A stretch of 64,000 nucleotides of DNA from JAXLQL01 sp046331625 (GTDB lineage Bacteria > Acidobacteriota > Terriglobia > Bryobacterales > Bryobacteraceae): positions 62,001-126,000 of the forward strand of contig JAXLQL010000013.1 of the NCBI GenBank assembly GCA_046331625.1, in the 5' to 3' direction. The notes under the pieces were generated by a model, which saw nothing but the letters and a program-made list of their open reading frames with translations, did no database searches and was not told where the DNA came from. Positions 41,675 through 53,019 of this stretch are shown here, in pieces; the first letter of the stretch is position 1; every line of letters begins with the position of its first letter. Made by a program: the position numbers and the translations under genes.

Positions 41675-44581
41675 TTGGGTTTTCTGAGGGACGCGGTTGC
41701 CCTGTCGCCGGACAAGGTGCTTGACCGCGAAAAGGTTTCACTCTACGGAGGGATTTCGCCGGATACGCCGGTTCTGGTGATTCTGGCGGCAGGTAAGGGA
41801 ACGCGCTTCGGGCAGAGCCCCAAGTGCATCCAGCCGGTTTCGGGCGTGCCGTTGGCGCGGCACTCCATCGATTCGTTCCGGCGCTTCAGTCCTTCACCGG
41901 TGATCTGCCTTGTCGGCTATCGGCACGAAGAAGTGTCGGCCGCGCTCGGCAATGACAACGTTTACGTGCGCTCGGACAATCCCGCTGGCGGAACGGCGTT
42001 CGCGAGCTTCGAGGCCTTCTCGGTTCCGGGGCTGGTAGAGGCGAATCCGCTGCTCGTAGTAACGATGGGCGACCGCATCGTGCCGCCGTCGATCTTTCTC
42101 CGATTGCACGAGACCCATCGCGCCGGGCGCGAAGCGGACCTCACGTTCCTCTCCGCCGTCTACGAGCCGCCGCGCAATCGAGGAAAGGGTCGCGTGCTGC
42201 GCGACGACTCCTATCGCGTAGTGCGGATCATCGAAGAGCGCGACATCCTGGCCGAGCCCGATGAGATGGCGCGTCAGGCTCTGCTCAATCTCACCGAGGG
42301 AAATTGTCCGCTCTATGCGGTCCGTGCGGCAACGCTGTTCCGCCATCTGCGCGAGGTATCGAACGACAACGCGCAACAGCAGTTCTACCTGACAGACGTC
42401 ATCGAAGCGATCGCGGCCGAAGGTGGCGAGATTCGCACCATCACCACGCGGCCCGCCGATCCCGAGTACGATCTGCTCTGCTCCGACGTGACACAGCCCG
42501 CCGATCTTGCCGCGGTGGAGATGAGCTTAGCGGCGGCACGCGGTGTGTTGTTCCCCGCACTCGAAGTTGACGAGGCAGCACAGGCAGTGATGGCGGGCAG
42601 GCCGAGCGCGCAGGTGGCATCGATCGCCAGGCAGTTGGCCGACGTGCTCTCGGCGATTTCGCTAGAGAAGCTCGGCTTCGATCCGCAGCGGCCCATCGGC
42701 ATCGGAATCTCCGGCGGGCGCTTGCGGATCGCATTCATGCACCCCGACATGGCGAGATTCTTCGGTCCGGCGTGGCAGATGCCGATCGGCGCCGGATCGC
42801 CCGCGGGGGACGAGCAGGTTGTGGTGCTGGTGCAAGGCGCGGAGGACCGGCGCGTCCACTTGTTCCCCACGAATCCCAAGTATCGCGAGAGCATCAACTC
42901 GCTGCCCGACAGTGACGTGATGTATCCGGGCGAGAACATTTTCGACCTGAATTCGTACGAGCAGTTCGGCACCAAGCTGAGCGAGAATCTGCTGCTCTCA
43001 CTCGGCTACTTCAGTGACGAAGAACTCGAGCGGCGGCGCTCGAAAGGCGTACCGATTCCGCCCGCGTCGCTTTGGGTGAGCAGCAACATGCGGCGGCCGT
43101 TTGCGCTGGTGAAGAATGCGATCGCGTCGATGCGCACTATGCAGAATGGCGACGGAGGCGCGAAAGTGCAGCGCTATCTGGGCCGCGACACGTTCCGGGG
43201 CTTGCGCCTCGTCTCCACCGGCAACATTCCACAAGGCGGCTTCTCGAGCTCATCAGCGGTGACGCTCGCGACCGAGAACGCGATTAACGCGTTGTGGCAT
43301 CTCGGTCTCGCGCCCGATACGTTGGTGCATCTCGCGTGCCAGGCCGAGTACGGGACCGGCGTGCGCGCTGGCTCGCTCGACCAAGCCACGGAACAGATGG
43401 GCCAAGCGGGCAAGGGCACGCTGATCTCATCAAACCCGCGCGAGAACTACCGCGTAATCGGGACCTATCCGGTCCCGACCGATCGCTTCCAGATCCTGTT
43501 CCCCTACACCGTGGATCGTGATCGCGCGGCGTGGCGATGGTCGTGGGGAATGTACGCCGAGACTCCGGGCAAGGCGCTCACCACCGGCGAGACGCGCAAG
43601 ATGACCGGCAAGGCGGCGGAGTTGGCGGCGCTCCTCGTTCTGCAGCCCCTCGATGTCGATTTCTTCCAGCGCATCGAACACGACTTGGTTTCCGACGGCC
43701 GCCTGGATCGCGACAATCGTGCCTGGATCGCCTCCGTGTTGCGCAAGCTGCCGTTGCTCGCCAAGCAGGCCGAGCTTCGGGAGCGAGCCCTGGCGAATCG
43801 CGATTGGTACGTCGAGCAACTGGGCCGGGCCGACGCCGCACAGCGCGCCGATGCCGCGATCGAGGCACTGTTTGCCGGCTGGCGCGATGCGGTGCTGCGC
43901 CGTACGCTGGCTTCCGGCACGGTAGTGGAGGAAGAGGGCGTGCCGCTGCGAGCGATGGTGGCGTATCTTTTCGGCGAGGTGGCGAAGAACTTCTACCTGA
44001 TCCACAACCCTGAGGACTGGATCGCCTGCGTGCGCGACTCGCAGCGCGGGGACCGCTGCGTCGAAATCGATCCAGCCCGGCTGCCTTCGCGCGACGAGAT
44101 GGAAGGCGAGTTGAAATGGGAGCTTGGCGTGACCGGCGCCGACCGGATGAACCGTTGGCTCGAGGCGGTGGGCGCGAATCCGTTCGATTTCAACCGCGGT
44201 CTCGACGATGGGGCGCTCGATGCCGCCGAGCCGCCGGAGTTCCACGAGTTGGCGGGCTCGAACTTCTTTCGCGGACTGGCGCTGATCGATCTAGCGGAGG
44301 CGATGCTCGAACGAGCGTTCGGTCGCGATGCCGTGGCCGTTCGTGTGAACGCGGCCGGGCAGGGAGACTATTTCCAGGTCCACGTGGATACCCGCGAGGC
44401 GAGCCCCAAGGACGTGAAGCGCTTCATCGCAGCGGCGTTGTACCGGCGCTTCGGACTCGCGCCGTCGCCCGAGTTCGTAGAGATTCATCCGGGTGGGGGA
44501 GCGGTGGGAGTGCGGTTGAGTCGATTCGATGCCGTGGGGCAGCTAATCCAGCGGTTGCTCGAGAATGGGCGATCCGGCTAG
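41675..44581 (+). CDS. nucleotidyltransferase-GHMP kinase fusion protein
   Basis: A 968-residue two-enzyme protein. Residues about 30-290 are a GlmU/RfbA-like nucleotidyltransferase (LAAGKGTRFGQSPKCIQP from 37, VVTMGDRIVP, AVYEPP-NRGKGRV). Residues about 330-968 are a GHMP-family kinase with the ATP motif PQGGFSSSSAV at 519-529 and a C-terminal HPGGGAVGVRLSR. The pairing resembles bifunctional sugar-1-kinase/pyrophosphorylases such as Fkp, which makes GDP-fucose, but domain order here is transferase first. The likely role is activation of a free sugar to a nucleotide sugar in one protein. Start is probably TTG at 41675; GTG at 41717 is an alternative. Confidence 0.82.
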   Translation: MGFLRDAVALSPDKVLDREKVSLYGGISPDTPVLVILAAGKGTRFGQSPKCIQPVSGVPLARHSIDSFRRFSPSPVICLVGYRHEEVSAALGNDNVYVRSDNPAGGTAFASFEAFSVPGLVEANPLLVVTMGDRIVPPSIFLRLHETHRAGREADLTFLSAVYEPPRNRGKGRVLRDDSYRVVRIIEERDILAEPDEMARQALLNLTEGNCPLYAVRAATLFRHLREVSNDNAQQQFYLTDVIEAIAAEGGEIRTITTRPADPEYDLLCSDVTQPADLAAVEMSLAAARGVLFPALEVDEAAQAVMAGRPSAQVASIARQLADVLSAISLEKLGFDPQRPIGIGISGGRLRIAFMHPDMARFFGPAWQMPIGAGSPAGDEQVVVLVQGAEDRRVHLFPTNPKYRESINSLPDSDVMYPGENIFDLNSYEQFGTKLSENLLLSLGYFSDEELERRRSKGVPIPPASLWVSSNMRRPFALVKNAIASMRTMQNGDGGAKVQRYLGRDTFRGLRLVSTGNIPQGGFSSSSAVTLATENAINALWHLGLAPDTLVHLACQAEYGTGVRAGSLDQATEQMGQAGKGTLISSNPRENYRVIGTYPVPTDRFQILFPYTVDRDRAAWRWSWGMYAETPGKALTTGETRKMTGKAAELAALLVLQPLDVDFFQRIEHDLVSDGRLDRDNRAWIASVLRKLPLLAKQAELRERALANRDWYVEQLGRADAAQRADAAIEALFAGWRDAVLRRTLASGTVVEEEGVPLRAMVAYLFGEVAKNFYLIHNPEDWIACVRDSQRGDRCVEIDPARLPSRDEMEGELKWELGVTGADRMNRWLEAVGANPFDFNRGLDDGALDAAEPPEFHELAGSNFFRGLALIDLAEAMLERAFGRDAVAVRVNAAGQGDYFQVHVDTREASPKDVKRFIAAALYRRFGLAPSPEFVEIHPGGGAVGVRLSRFDAVGQLIQRLLENGRSG

Positions 44582-44636
44582 CATCTCTGCAGCCGATTTT
44601 CTACTAACATGCTTCTGTTTCTTCGCCGGCCTCCGT

Positions 44637-44680
44637 GTAGGGCGGGCTTCAGCCAGCGCGGGACTTGAGTCCCGCTTTCC
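44637..44680 (+). repeat. REP-like double-hairpin repeat, copy 5
   Basis: GGGCGGGCTTCAGCCAGC followed by GCGGGACTTGAGTCCCGC. The first stem has two changes that weaken it. About 40 bases separate it from copy 6. Confidence 0.75.
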
Positions 44681-44721
44681 CTTGTGGGCACAATCACTCG
44701 AGGATTGCAGCCCCGGCGGGC

Positions 44722-44768
44722 TGTGGGGCAGGCTTTCAGCCTGCGGCGGGACTTCCAGTCCCGCTGCC
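44722..44768 (+). repeat. REP-like double-hairpin repeat, copy 6
   Basis: TGTGGGGCAGGCTTTCAGCC then GCGGGACTTCCAGTCCCGC, both stems intact. It sits 10 bases beyond the stop of the Uma2 gene and could end its transcript. Confidence 0.85.
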
Positions 44769-44778
44769 GAACCGCGCA

Positions 44779-45285
44779 CTACGACCGGGTCGTGCCAAAG
44801 ACAGCATCAGGAGTGAAGCGGACCCCGCATTCAGTCAGTTCGAATGCAGAGACGCGACGGAACCCCGCAGCGTCCTGGACAAACAGTTGCCGGTCGAACG
44901 GATCAACCAACCAAACATGCGGGACGCCCCAGTCGACGAACTTCTCGAGCTTGCGTTTCACATCGAGCAGGCGGTCGTCTGGGGAGAGCACCTCGAGTAC
45001 GATGAATGGGGGATCCTCGGGAACGTCGCTAGCTGGCTCCACGTGGAAGACGCTCACGTCCGGTACGAGGAACCTGCTCTGTCCGAGCCGCAGGCGCAGG
45101 TCGGGAAAGGCAAATAACGAAGGCGGATTGGCTTCGACGAGATAGAGGAATCGCTTGACTGCCGAAGAGTGGGATTTGCCAGATGCACCGCGCTCGATGA
45201 CCGAGCCATCCCAGTATTCAGGCTCGATGCCTTCGTAGCGAGCGTTGAGGAATTCCTCGACGGAGACAAGCGCCCTGGATGCCAT
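44779..45285 (-). CDS. Uma2-family (DUF820) nuclease-like protein
   Basis: A 168-residue protein with the restriction-endonuclease-like fold of Uma2: SVEEFLNARYEG, DLRLRLGQSRFLVPDVSVFH, IVLEVLSPDDRLLDVKRKLEKFVDWGVPHVWLVDP. The Asp of PDVSVF, the Glu of LEVLSP and the Lys of KRKLEKF fit a D-ExK-like site. Uma2 genes are multicopy and of unknown role; some are mobile passengers. ATG at 45285 opens straight into the fold. Confidence 0.88.
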   Translation of the reverse strand: MASRALVSVEEFLNARYEGIEPEYWDGSVIERGASGKSHSSAVKRFLYLVEANPPSLFAFPDLRLRLGQSRFLVPDVSVFHVEPASDVPEDPPFIVLEVLSPDDRLLDVKRKLEKFVDWGVPHVWLVDPFDRQLFVQDAAGFRRVSAFELTECGVRFTPDAVFGTTRS

Positions 45286-45302
45286 GATTCCGATATTCCG
45301 CT

Positions 45303-46364
45303 TCAGTCGAACTTCGCCGCCATCCAATAACCATCCCGCGTGCGAGCCTTCGTGTGCGGACGGTTCACCTGCACCTTGATCGAGTGCCATCCGCCGGCAG
45401 CGCGCACATCCTGGCTCGGACGGTAGCTAAGCAAATACTGGCTGTGGAGTTCCTCGCCGATCTGCGACACCACCTGTTCGAGCGTCCGCTGATTGAGGAA
45501 CGAGAACTCTCGGCCGCCAGTGTACTTGGTGAACACCTCGAGCGGGTTCTTCACCAACACGTACTTGACCTGCGTAAAGATCTCCTGGAAAACCGGAATC
45601 ACGTTACCGTAGCCCGTCAATTGATCGACAGAGGTTTGAGTGATCGGCGCGCCTGGAGGCAGCGGACGCGCCCCTGGCGGGATGTTGCTCTGGCGGGGGA
45701 TATCCGGCTTCTTGAGCAGGGTCGTGATTGCGCGGTTGATATTGATCGAGTAGATGATGACGTTATTGACTTCGGCCGAAAGCATGGCCTCGCGAATGCG
45801 CCCCTCGCTGCCCTTGTCCTGCGTTTCAGAGATCAACAGCAGGATCCGGCGATGATTCTTCGGCCGATTGCGCAGCATGCGCGTAGCCTGGAATACCGTA
45901 TCGATCATGGCGCTGGTGGAGCTGCCAGGATTGATCGAATTCAGCGCCTTGGTGAAGAGCTTCCCGTCATTGGTGAAGCTTTGGATTTCCTGAATGCGGT
46001 GGTCAAACTTGAGGATCGCAGCCTCGCCCTGCTCTCCGATCACGAGGTTCTCGAGCAGAGGTCCGATTTTCTTGATGGCGGGCAGCATCGGCTCTACTAC
46101 CGAGTTGGCCTGAACAGCCACCACCATTGAAATCGGGATGAACGAAACGTCGACCTTGATCTCCTGCAGCTTCCCATTGTCGAGCAGTGTGAAGTCCCTG
46201 GATTCGAGGCCGTTGACGTAATTGTTGTCGCGGTCAATCACGGTCACTGGCGCGATGACGTTGAACGTGGTGTCCTTAAAATCAGCCTTATCGGATTGTT
46301 CTTGCCCGAACAGCGGCAGACCCGCCGACAGCCCCGAAATCAACATCTTGCGCCGTGTGAGCAT
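45303..46364 (-). CDS. VWFA-related acidobacterial-domain protein
   Basis: A 353-residue exported protein of the VWFA-related acidobacterial type. A twin-Arg-like N terminus (LTRRKMLISGLSAGLPLFG) leads to NVIAPVTVIDRDNNYVNGLESRDFTLLDNGKLQEI, the marker strand of the family, then a von Willebrand A-like domain (PISMVVAVQANSVVEPM; the metal site DxSxS is degenerate). The end QYLLSYRPSQDVRAAGGWHSIKVQV is typical. Function unknown; probably extracytoplasmic protein binding. The gene stands between the Uma2 and mog genes. Confidence 0.87.
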   Translation of the reverse strand: MLTRRKMLISGLSAGLPLFGQEQSDKADFKDTTFNVIAPVTVIDRDNNYVNGLESRDFTLLDNGKLQEIKVDVSFIPISMVVAVQANSVVEPMLPAIKKIGPLLENLVIGEQGEAAILKFDHRIQEIQSFTNDGKLFTKALNSINPGSSTSAMIDTVFQATRMLRNRPKNHRRILLLISETQDKGSEGRIREAMLSAEVNNVIIYSININRAITTLLKKPDIPRQSNIPPGARPLPPGAPITQTSVDQLTGYGNVIPVFQEIFTQVKYVLVKNPLEVFTKYTGGREFSFLNQRTLEQVVSQIGEELHSQYLLSYRPSQDVRAAGGWHSIKVQVNRPHTKARTRDGYWMAAKFD

Positions 46365-46417
46365 ACCCTTACCTATTCTTCCAGATGCCATCCGACTCCG
46401 CCTGGTTACATCAGGAT

Positions 46418-46894
46418 TCAATGACTCGTCTCACCGTGAAGCAGCTTCACAATGTGTGGTATCAAGTCGACAATCGCGTCCAGCGACTCCACCGCGCCCT
46501 TCGGCGACCCCGGCAGATTCACCACCAGCACCTTCCCCCGCAGCCCCGCCGTAGCCCGGGAAAGCGACGCGAGCGGCGTATGCTTCAGTCCCTCGGCGCG
46601 CATGCGCTCACCGAGCCCCGGCATCTCGCGCTCGATCACATCCTTCGTCGCCTCGGGCGTCACGTCACGTAGCGCCGCACCCGTTCCTCCAGTGGTGAAC
46701 ACCGCGTCCACACCGCCCCCGTCAGCCAATTCGCGCAGCCTCGCCGCGATCATGGCGCGCTCATCGGGCAGCACTTCCACCGGGAGCACCTCCCACCCGC
46801 GGCTTTCGAGACGCTGCTTCACCGCCGGTCCTGACTCATCGCGACGCATCTTCATGTACGAAGAGTCGCTGATGGTCAGAACGGCAATCTTCAT
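46418..46894 (-). CDS. mog: molybdopterin adenylyltransferase-type protein (MogA/MoaB)
   Basis: A 158-residue MPT-binding protein: IAVLTISDSSYMKMRRDESGPAVKQRL, then AVFTTGGTGAALRDVTPEAT and VLVVNLPGSPKGAVESL. MogA adenylates molybdopterin before metal insertion by MoeA. Its ATG overlaps the moaC stop by ATGA. The gap 46365-46417 shows nothing else. Confidence 0.92.
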   Translation of the reverse strand: MKIAVLTISDSSYMKMRRDESGPAVKQRLESRGWEVLPVEVLPDERAMIAARLRELADGGGVDAVFTTGGTGAALRDVTPEATKDVIEREMPGLGERMRAEGLKHTPLASLSRATAGLRGKVLVVNLPGSPKGAVESLDAIVDLIPHIVKLLHGETSH

Positions 46895-47352
46895 CGCCGA
46901 AAATCTCCGCTCTTGCCCCCGGTCTTTTCGAGCAGGTACACGTCGGTGATCTCGATCCCCTTATCGAGCGCCTTGGTCATGTCATAAACCGTAAGCGCCG
47001 CGATCGCCACCGCCGTCATGGCCTCCATCTCGACCCCCGTCTGCGCCGTAGTAGTGGCGAGCGACGTGATCCGGACCCCGCCAGCTTCCACCGACACTTC
47101 CACATCGATGTGCTGCAGCGGCAACGGGTGGCACAGCGGAATCAGCCCCGCCGTCCGTTTGGCCGCCATGATTCCAGCGATCCGCGCGATCTCGAGCGGA
47201 TTCCCCTTCGGGTTCGAAGGCAATTGCTCGAGCACATCCGCGCGGATCTTCACGAAGGCGTGCGCCTTGGCCGTGCGCTTGGTGGCGTCTTTGGCTGACA
47301 CATCCACCATGCGCGGAGCGCCCGCATCATCGTAGTGAGACAATTCGCTCAT
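46891..47352 (-). CDS. moaC: cyclic pyranopterin monophosphate synthase
   Basis: A 153-residue MoaC, which completes formation of cyclic pyranopterin monophosphate after MoaA. Signature segments are MVDVSAKDATKRTAKA, LIPLCHPLPLQHIDVEV, TGVEMEAMTAVAIAALTVYDM and DKGIEITDVYLLEKTGGKSG. The ATG at 47352 overlaps the moeA stop as ATGA. MoaA is not in the window. Confidence 0.96.
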   Translation of the reverse strand: MSELSHYDDAGAPRMVDVSAKDATKRTAKAHAFVKIRADVLEQLPSNPKGNPLEIARIAGIMAAKRTAGLIPLCHPLPLQHIDVEVSVEAGGVRITSLATTTAQTGVEMEAMTAVAIAALTVYDMTKALDKGIEITDVYLLEKTGGKSGDFRR

Positions 47353-48539
47353 TGAAACAACACCCCGATCTGTTCCCCCGCTTGCCACTGCTCGCGGTCC
47401 GCATCCACCACCAGCCACGCATTGGCCCGCGCCAACGCAGGAACATCGCTGGAACCTTGCCAGCGCAACGGCGTCACTTCCGTACCCTCTTCGTTGACCC
47501 GCGCGGGGAGGAAACGCGTCAACCCGGTCTTGTGCCGGAAATCGGAAGTCAGCCGCAGCCGCGGCAAGCGCAACTCGCTTGACGCGCGACCCGAAAGCAA
47601 TTCTACCGCAGCGCGACCGAAAGCCTCGAAGGTCACCATCGCCGAAGCGGGATTGCCGGGAAGCCCGAAGAAGAACTGGCCTGCGGCGCGGCCGAACACG
47701 AGCGGCTGCCCGGGTTGAATCAGCACGCGATCAAAGTAGAACTCGGCGCCGTACTCGGCAAGCACGGGCTCGACGAAGTCATACTTGCCCGCGGACACGC
47801 CTCCGGTGAGAAGCAACATGTCGCGCTCGAGCCCCTTGCCAATGAGACTCCGCGTTTCGTCGACATCGTCGCGCGCCACCGGCAACACCACCGGAATTCC
47901 ACCGCAGCGCGCCACCTGAGCAGCCACCGTCCAGGCGTTGCAGTTGCGGACCTGGTTGTCTCTCGGCGTCGCATCCACGGGGACCACTTCGTCCCCCGTC
48001 GCCAGGATCGCCACCTGCGGCTGGCGATAAACCTCGACCATGCTCTTACCAACAGTAGCCAGCAGCCCAATCTGCGCGAAACCGAGAAGCGTGCCAGCTT
48101 CCAGGATCGTCTCGCCATGTCGCGCTTCGGCGCCGGCCGGATTGATGAACTCGCCCGCCGCGGGAGCGCGATCGGTGGTCATACGGCCAGCCTCGCTACG
48201 AGTGTGCTCCACCATCACCACGGCATCCGCGCCACGAGGCATCGGCGCGCCCGTCATGATTTCGACGCATTGCCCCGGCCCAACCACTCCATCAAAACGA
48301 TCGCCCGCCCGCACTTCTCCAATCACATCCACCGTTCCCGGAAGGTCTCTCGCCCTCACCGCGAACCCGTCGCGGATCGATCGCGCCACCGGTGGATAGT
48401 CGCGGTCGGCTTGGACCGGCTGCGCCGAGACACGCCCGGCGGCTTCGCCGAGGCGAACGGACTCTGTCTCCAACTTTCGAAGAGCGAGCACCCTCTCGAC
48501 GACTACATTGCGCGCGTCTCGAAACGAGTACGTGGGCAC
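47349..48539 (-). CDS. moeA: molybdopterin molybdenumtransferase
   Basis: A 396-residue MoeA, inserting molybdate into adenylated molybdopterin. Visible are SIRDGFAVRA, GPGQCVEIMTGAPMPRGADAVVMVE, VAILATGDEVV, LLTGGVSAGKYDFV and FGLPGNPASAMVTF. First gene of the operon moeA-moaC-mog. Divergent from the MATE gene across 57 bases. Confidence 0.96.
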   Translation of the reverse strand: MPTYSFRDARNVVVERVLALRKLETESVRLGEAAGRVSAQPVQADRDYPPVARSIRDGFAVRARDLPGTVDVIGEVRAGDRFDGVVGPGQCVEIMTGAPMPRGADAVVMVEHTRSEAGRMTTDRAPAAGEFINPAGAEARHGETILEAGTLLGFAQIGLLATVGKSMVEVYRQPQVAILATGDEVVPVDATPRDNQVRNCNAWTVAAQVARCGGIPVVLPVARDDVDETRSLIGKGLERDMLLLTGGVSAGKYDFVEPVLAEYGAEFYFDRVLIQPGQPLVFGRAAGQFFFGLPGNPASAMVTFEAFGRAAVELLSGRASSELRLPRLRLTSDFRHKTGLTRFLPARVNEEGTEVTPLRWQGSSDVPALARANAWLVVDADREQWQAGEQIGVLFQ

Positions 48540-48596
48540 AGAGTCTCATTTTATCCGACAGAGCGTGCGCTAGAATCGGGAGATCCCCGCCCTTCT

Positions 48597-49940
48597 ATGC
48601 AAGATCTTACCCATGGATCGATCCCCAAGCATCTGGTGCGGCTGTCGTCGTTCCTGGCGGTCAGCATGCTGCTCCAGACCCTGTATTTCCTGGTGGATCT
48701 GTACTTCGTTTCGAACATAGGCGGCGCGGCCATCGCGGGCGTCGGCTTGGCCGGCAACCTCATGATGATCGTGCTGGCGCTGACGCAGATGGTAGGAGTA
48801 GGCACTACCAGCCTCATCGCGCAAGCCGCGGGACGCAAGGACCAAGCCGACGCGCAGTCGGTGTTCGATCAGTCCTGCCAGCTCTCCATCGTGATCGGGT
48901 TGGCGATGCTCGCCGTGGGCATGTTGCTGCGGGTGCCGTATTGCCGTTGGCTCAGTGCGGACCAGGCCACCTCAGAGGCAGCCGCAGGCTACCTGCTGTG
49001 GCTCATCCCGTCATTCGCTCTGCAGTTCGGTTTCGTCGCGATGGGTTCGGCGCTGCGAGCCACCGGAATCGTGAAGCCGGGCATGATCGTGCAAGCGCTC
49101 ACGGTAGGGTTGAATGCGATTCTGGCGCCGGTCCTGATTGCAGGCTGGGGAACAGGCAAGCCACTCGGCACCGTGGGCGCCGGCCTCGCCACCTTCATCG
49201 CCATCTGCGCCGGCGTGGTGGCGCTGGCTACGTTCTTCGTAGGAATGGAGCGCTTCGTCAAGATCGACATCTCGGCGTGGACCAAGCCCCGGTTCGACGT
49301 GTGGAAGCGTATGCTCGCCATCGGCCTGCCAGCGGGCGGCGAGTTCGTGATGATGTCGGTCTACACGGCGTTCGTCTATTGGTTGATCCGCCACAAGGGG
49401 TCCGACGCGCAGGCCGGGTTCGGCGTCGGTGTTCGCCTCATGCAATCGTTATTCCTGCCGGTGATGGCCATCAGCTTCGGCGCATCGCCACTGGCGGGCC
49501 AGAACTTCGGCGCTCGCAAGCCCGACCGGGTACGGCAGACATTCCGCGTGGCCGCGATCATGGCCGCCGCAGTAATGGCGATCATGACCGTGTTCTGTCA
49601 CGTCTCGCCGGAGTCGCTCGTGCGCGTGTTCGCGCATGAGGCGCCCGTGATCGCCAACGGCACCGAATACCTTCGCATCCTTTCTTGGGGCTTCATCGCT
49701 TACGGAGTCAACGCCACCAGTTCGTCGATGTTCCAGGCAATCGGGAACACGTGGCCATCGCTAGCGGCTTCGGTGATTCGCGTGTCGATGTTCGCGGTGG
49801 GCGCGCTCTGGTTGGCTCGCGATCCGGCGTTCGCTCTGGGCGATGTGTGGGTTGTGGCCGTAGTGGTGGGCTTCTTCCAGTGCGCGCTCAGCCTGACCTT
49901 GCTGCAGCGGGAATTCGGGAAGAAACTGGGTCCGGCATGA
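48597..49940 (+). CDS. MATE-family efflux transporter
   Basis: A 447-residue protein with 12 predicted membrane helices in the MATE arrangement: LVRLSSFLAVSMLLQTLYFLVDLYFVSNIGGAAIAGVGLAGNL, VGVGTTSLIAQAAGRKD, and the second-half mirror IAFGASPLAGQNFGA-like segment. It exports cationic drugs or metabolites using a sodium or proton gradient. ATG at 48597 lies about 20 bases after TAGAAT at 48571; the long frame running upstream to 47715 is antisense to moeA and not coding. Confidence 0.9.
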   Translation: MQDLTHGSIPKHLVRLSSFLAVSMLLQTLYFLVDLYFVSNIGGAAIAGVGLAGNLMMIVLALTQMVGVGTTSLIAQAAGRKDQADAQSVFDQSCQLSIVIGLAMLAVGMLLRVPYCRWLSADQATSEAAAGYLLWLIPSFALQFGFVAMGSALRATGIVKPGMIVQALTVGLNAILAPVLIAGWGTGKPLGTVGAGLATFIAICAGVVALATFFVGMERFVKIDISAWTKPRFDVWKRMLAIGLPAGGEFVMMSVYTAFVYWLIRHKGSDAQAGFGVGVRLMQSLFLPVMAISFGASPLAGQNFGARKPDRVRQTFRVAAIMAAAVMAIMTVFCHVSPESLVRVFAHEAPVIANGTEYLRILSWGFIAYGVNATSSSMFQAIGNTWPSLAASVIRVSMFAVGALWLARDPAFALGDVWVVAVVVGFFQCALSLTLLQREFGKKLGPA

Positions 49941-49947
49941 GGGGCGG

Positions 49948-49977
49948 TTGCGGCAAACACCCCTTTTCCGATATAGT
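49948..49977 (+). promoter_or_regulatory. promoter of the sulfite/nitrite reductase gene
   Basis: TTGCGG (49948-49953) and TATAGT (49972-49977) with an 18-base spacer; GGGAG lies between it and the ATG at 49992, giving a leader of about 8 bases. Confidence 0.55.
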
Positions 49978-49991
49978 TTAGGGAGTATCCA

Positions 49992-52247
<2,256 letters not shown>

Positions 52248-52259
52248 GAGGATTTCGCA

Positions 52260-52787
52260 GTGCAACATTTTCGAGTCAAATTGTTCGCCGAGACTGCAGC
52301 GGGGTTCGACCTCGGCAACTTCATTCCCGTCTTCCATCGCTGGATTCAGTCGAAGGCGCTGCCTGGGCTTCTGATGGACGTGGCCGACTATCGACATGTG
52401 CCGTCGGGCCCCGGGGTGGTGCTGATTGGGCATGACGCGCATTACAGCATGGACCAAGGAAAGCGCCGGTTGGGTCTGCTCTACTCGCGGCGAACGGCCG
52501 CGGAGGGTTCGGCAGCGGAGCTGATCCGCGAGGCGTATGGCGCGGCGCGCGAAGCGGCGCGGAAGATCGAGCAGGAGCCCGAGTTCGCCGGGAAGATTCG
52601 TTTTCCGGGCGAGTTCGAAGTGAGCGTGAATGACCGGATGCTGGCGCCGAACAGCGAGGAGTCGTGGAAAGCGCTGGAACCGGCGCTCACCGCGGCGCTC
52701 AACGCAGAGTTGGGAGCGGGCAGGTTCCGGGTGGAGCGGACTGGCGAGCGGCGGGAGTTGTTGACGGCGCGGGTGAACGCGGTCTGA
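52260..52787 (+). CDS. hypothetical protein linked to the sulfite/nitrite reductase
   Basis: A 175-residue soluble protein: RVKLFAETAAGFDLGNFIPVFHRWIQSKALPGLLMDVADYRHVPSGPGVVLIGHDAHYSMDQGKRRLGLLYSR. GTG start with AGGAGG upstream that overlaps the reductase stop, so the two are coupled. No family name known to me; I expect it to be conserved next to this reductase type. A role in assembly or electron supply is a guess. Confidence 0.75.
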   Translation: MQHFRVKLFAETAAGFDLGNFIPVFHRWIQSKALPGLLMDVADYRHVPSGPGVVLIGHDAHYSMDQGKRRLGLLYSRRTAAEGSAAELIREAYGAAREAARKIEQEPEFAGKIRFPGEFEVSVNDRMLAPNSEESWKALEPALTAALNAELGAGRFRVERTGERRELLTARVNAV

Positions 52788-53019
52788 TCTGTCTCCGAGA
52801 ATCAGTGCCCGGAACTCATCGGTGAGTTGGTCCCGTTTTGTCAGCGTCGTCTGGCTTGGGCGAGTTCTTCGTGGTTCTAGCGCAGCGCTGCCTGCGTCCC
52901 ACTATCCATCAGTAGCGATCTTGATGGCGAAGTGAAGCTCCGGATGCTCACCTGCGTCACGGATCCACGCTTGGTAGACGAAGGACCTCGAGGATCTCGT
53001 AGGGATCTGCGCTCCGTAA
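52788..53019. other. non-coding gap with a possible gene remnant
   Basis: The gap between the reductase partner and the receptor gene. On the minus strand, about 52917-53010 can be read as SFVYQAWIRDAGEHPELHF followed by AIKIATDG and a stop, which looks like the C terminus of a lost gene, but there is too little to name it. No terminator is obvious. Confidence 0.35.

Noticed and set aside
47715..48596. Long upstream extension of the MATE transporter frame
   Set aside because: It runs antisense through moeA, has shadow-type composition and no ribosome binding site; the transporter starts naturally at 48597.
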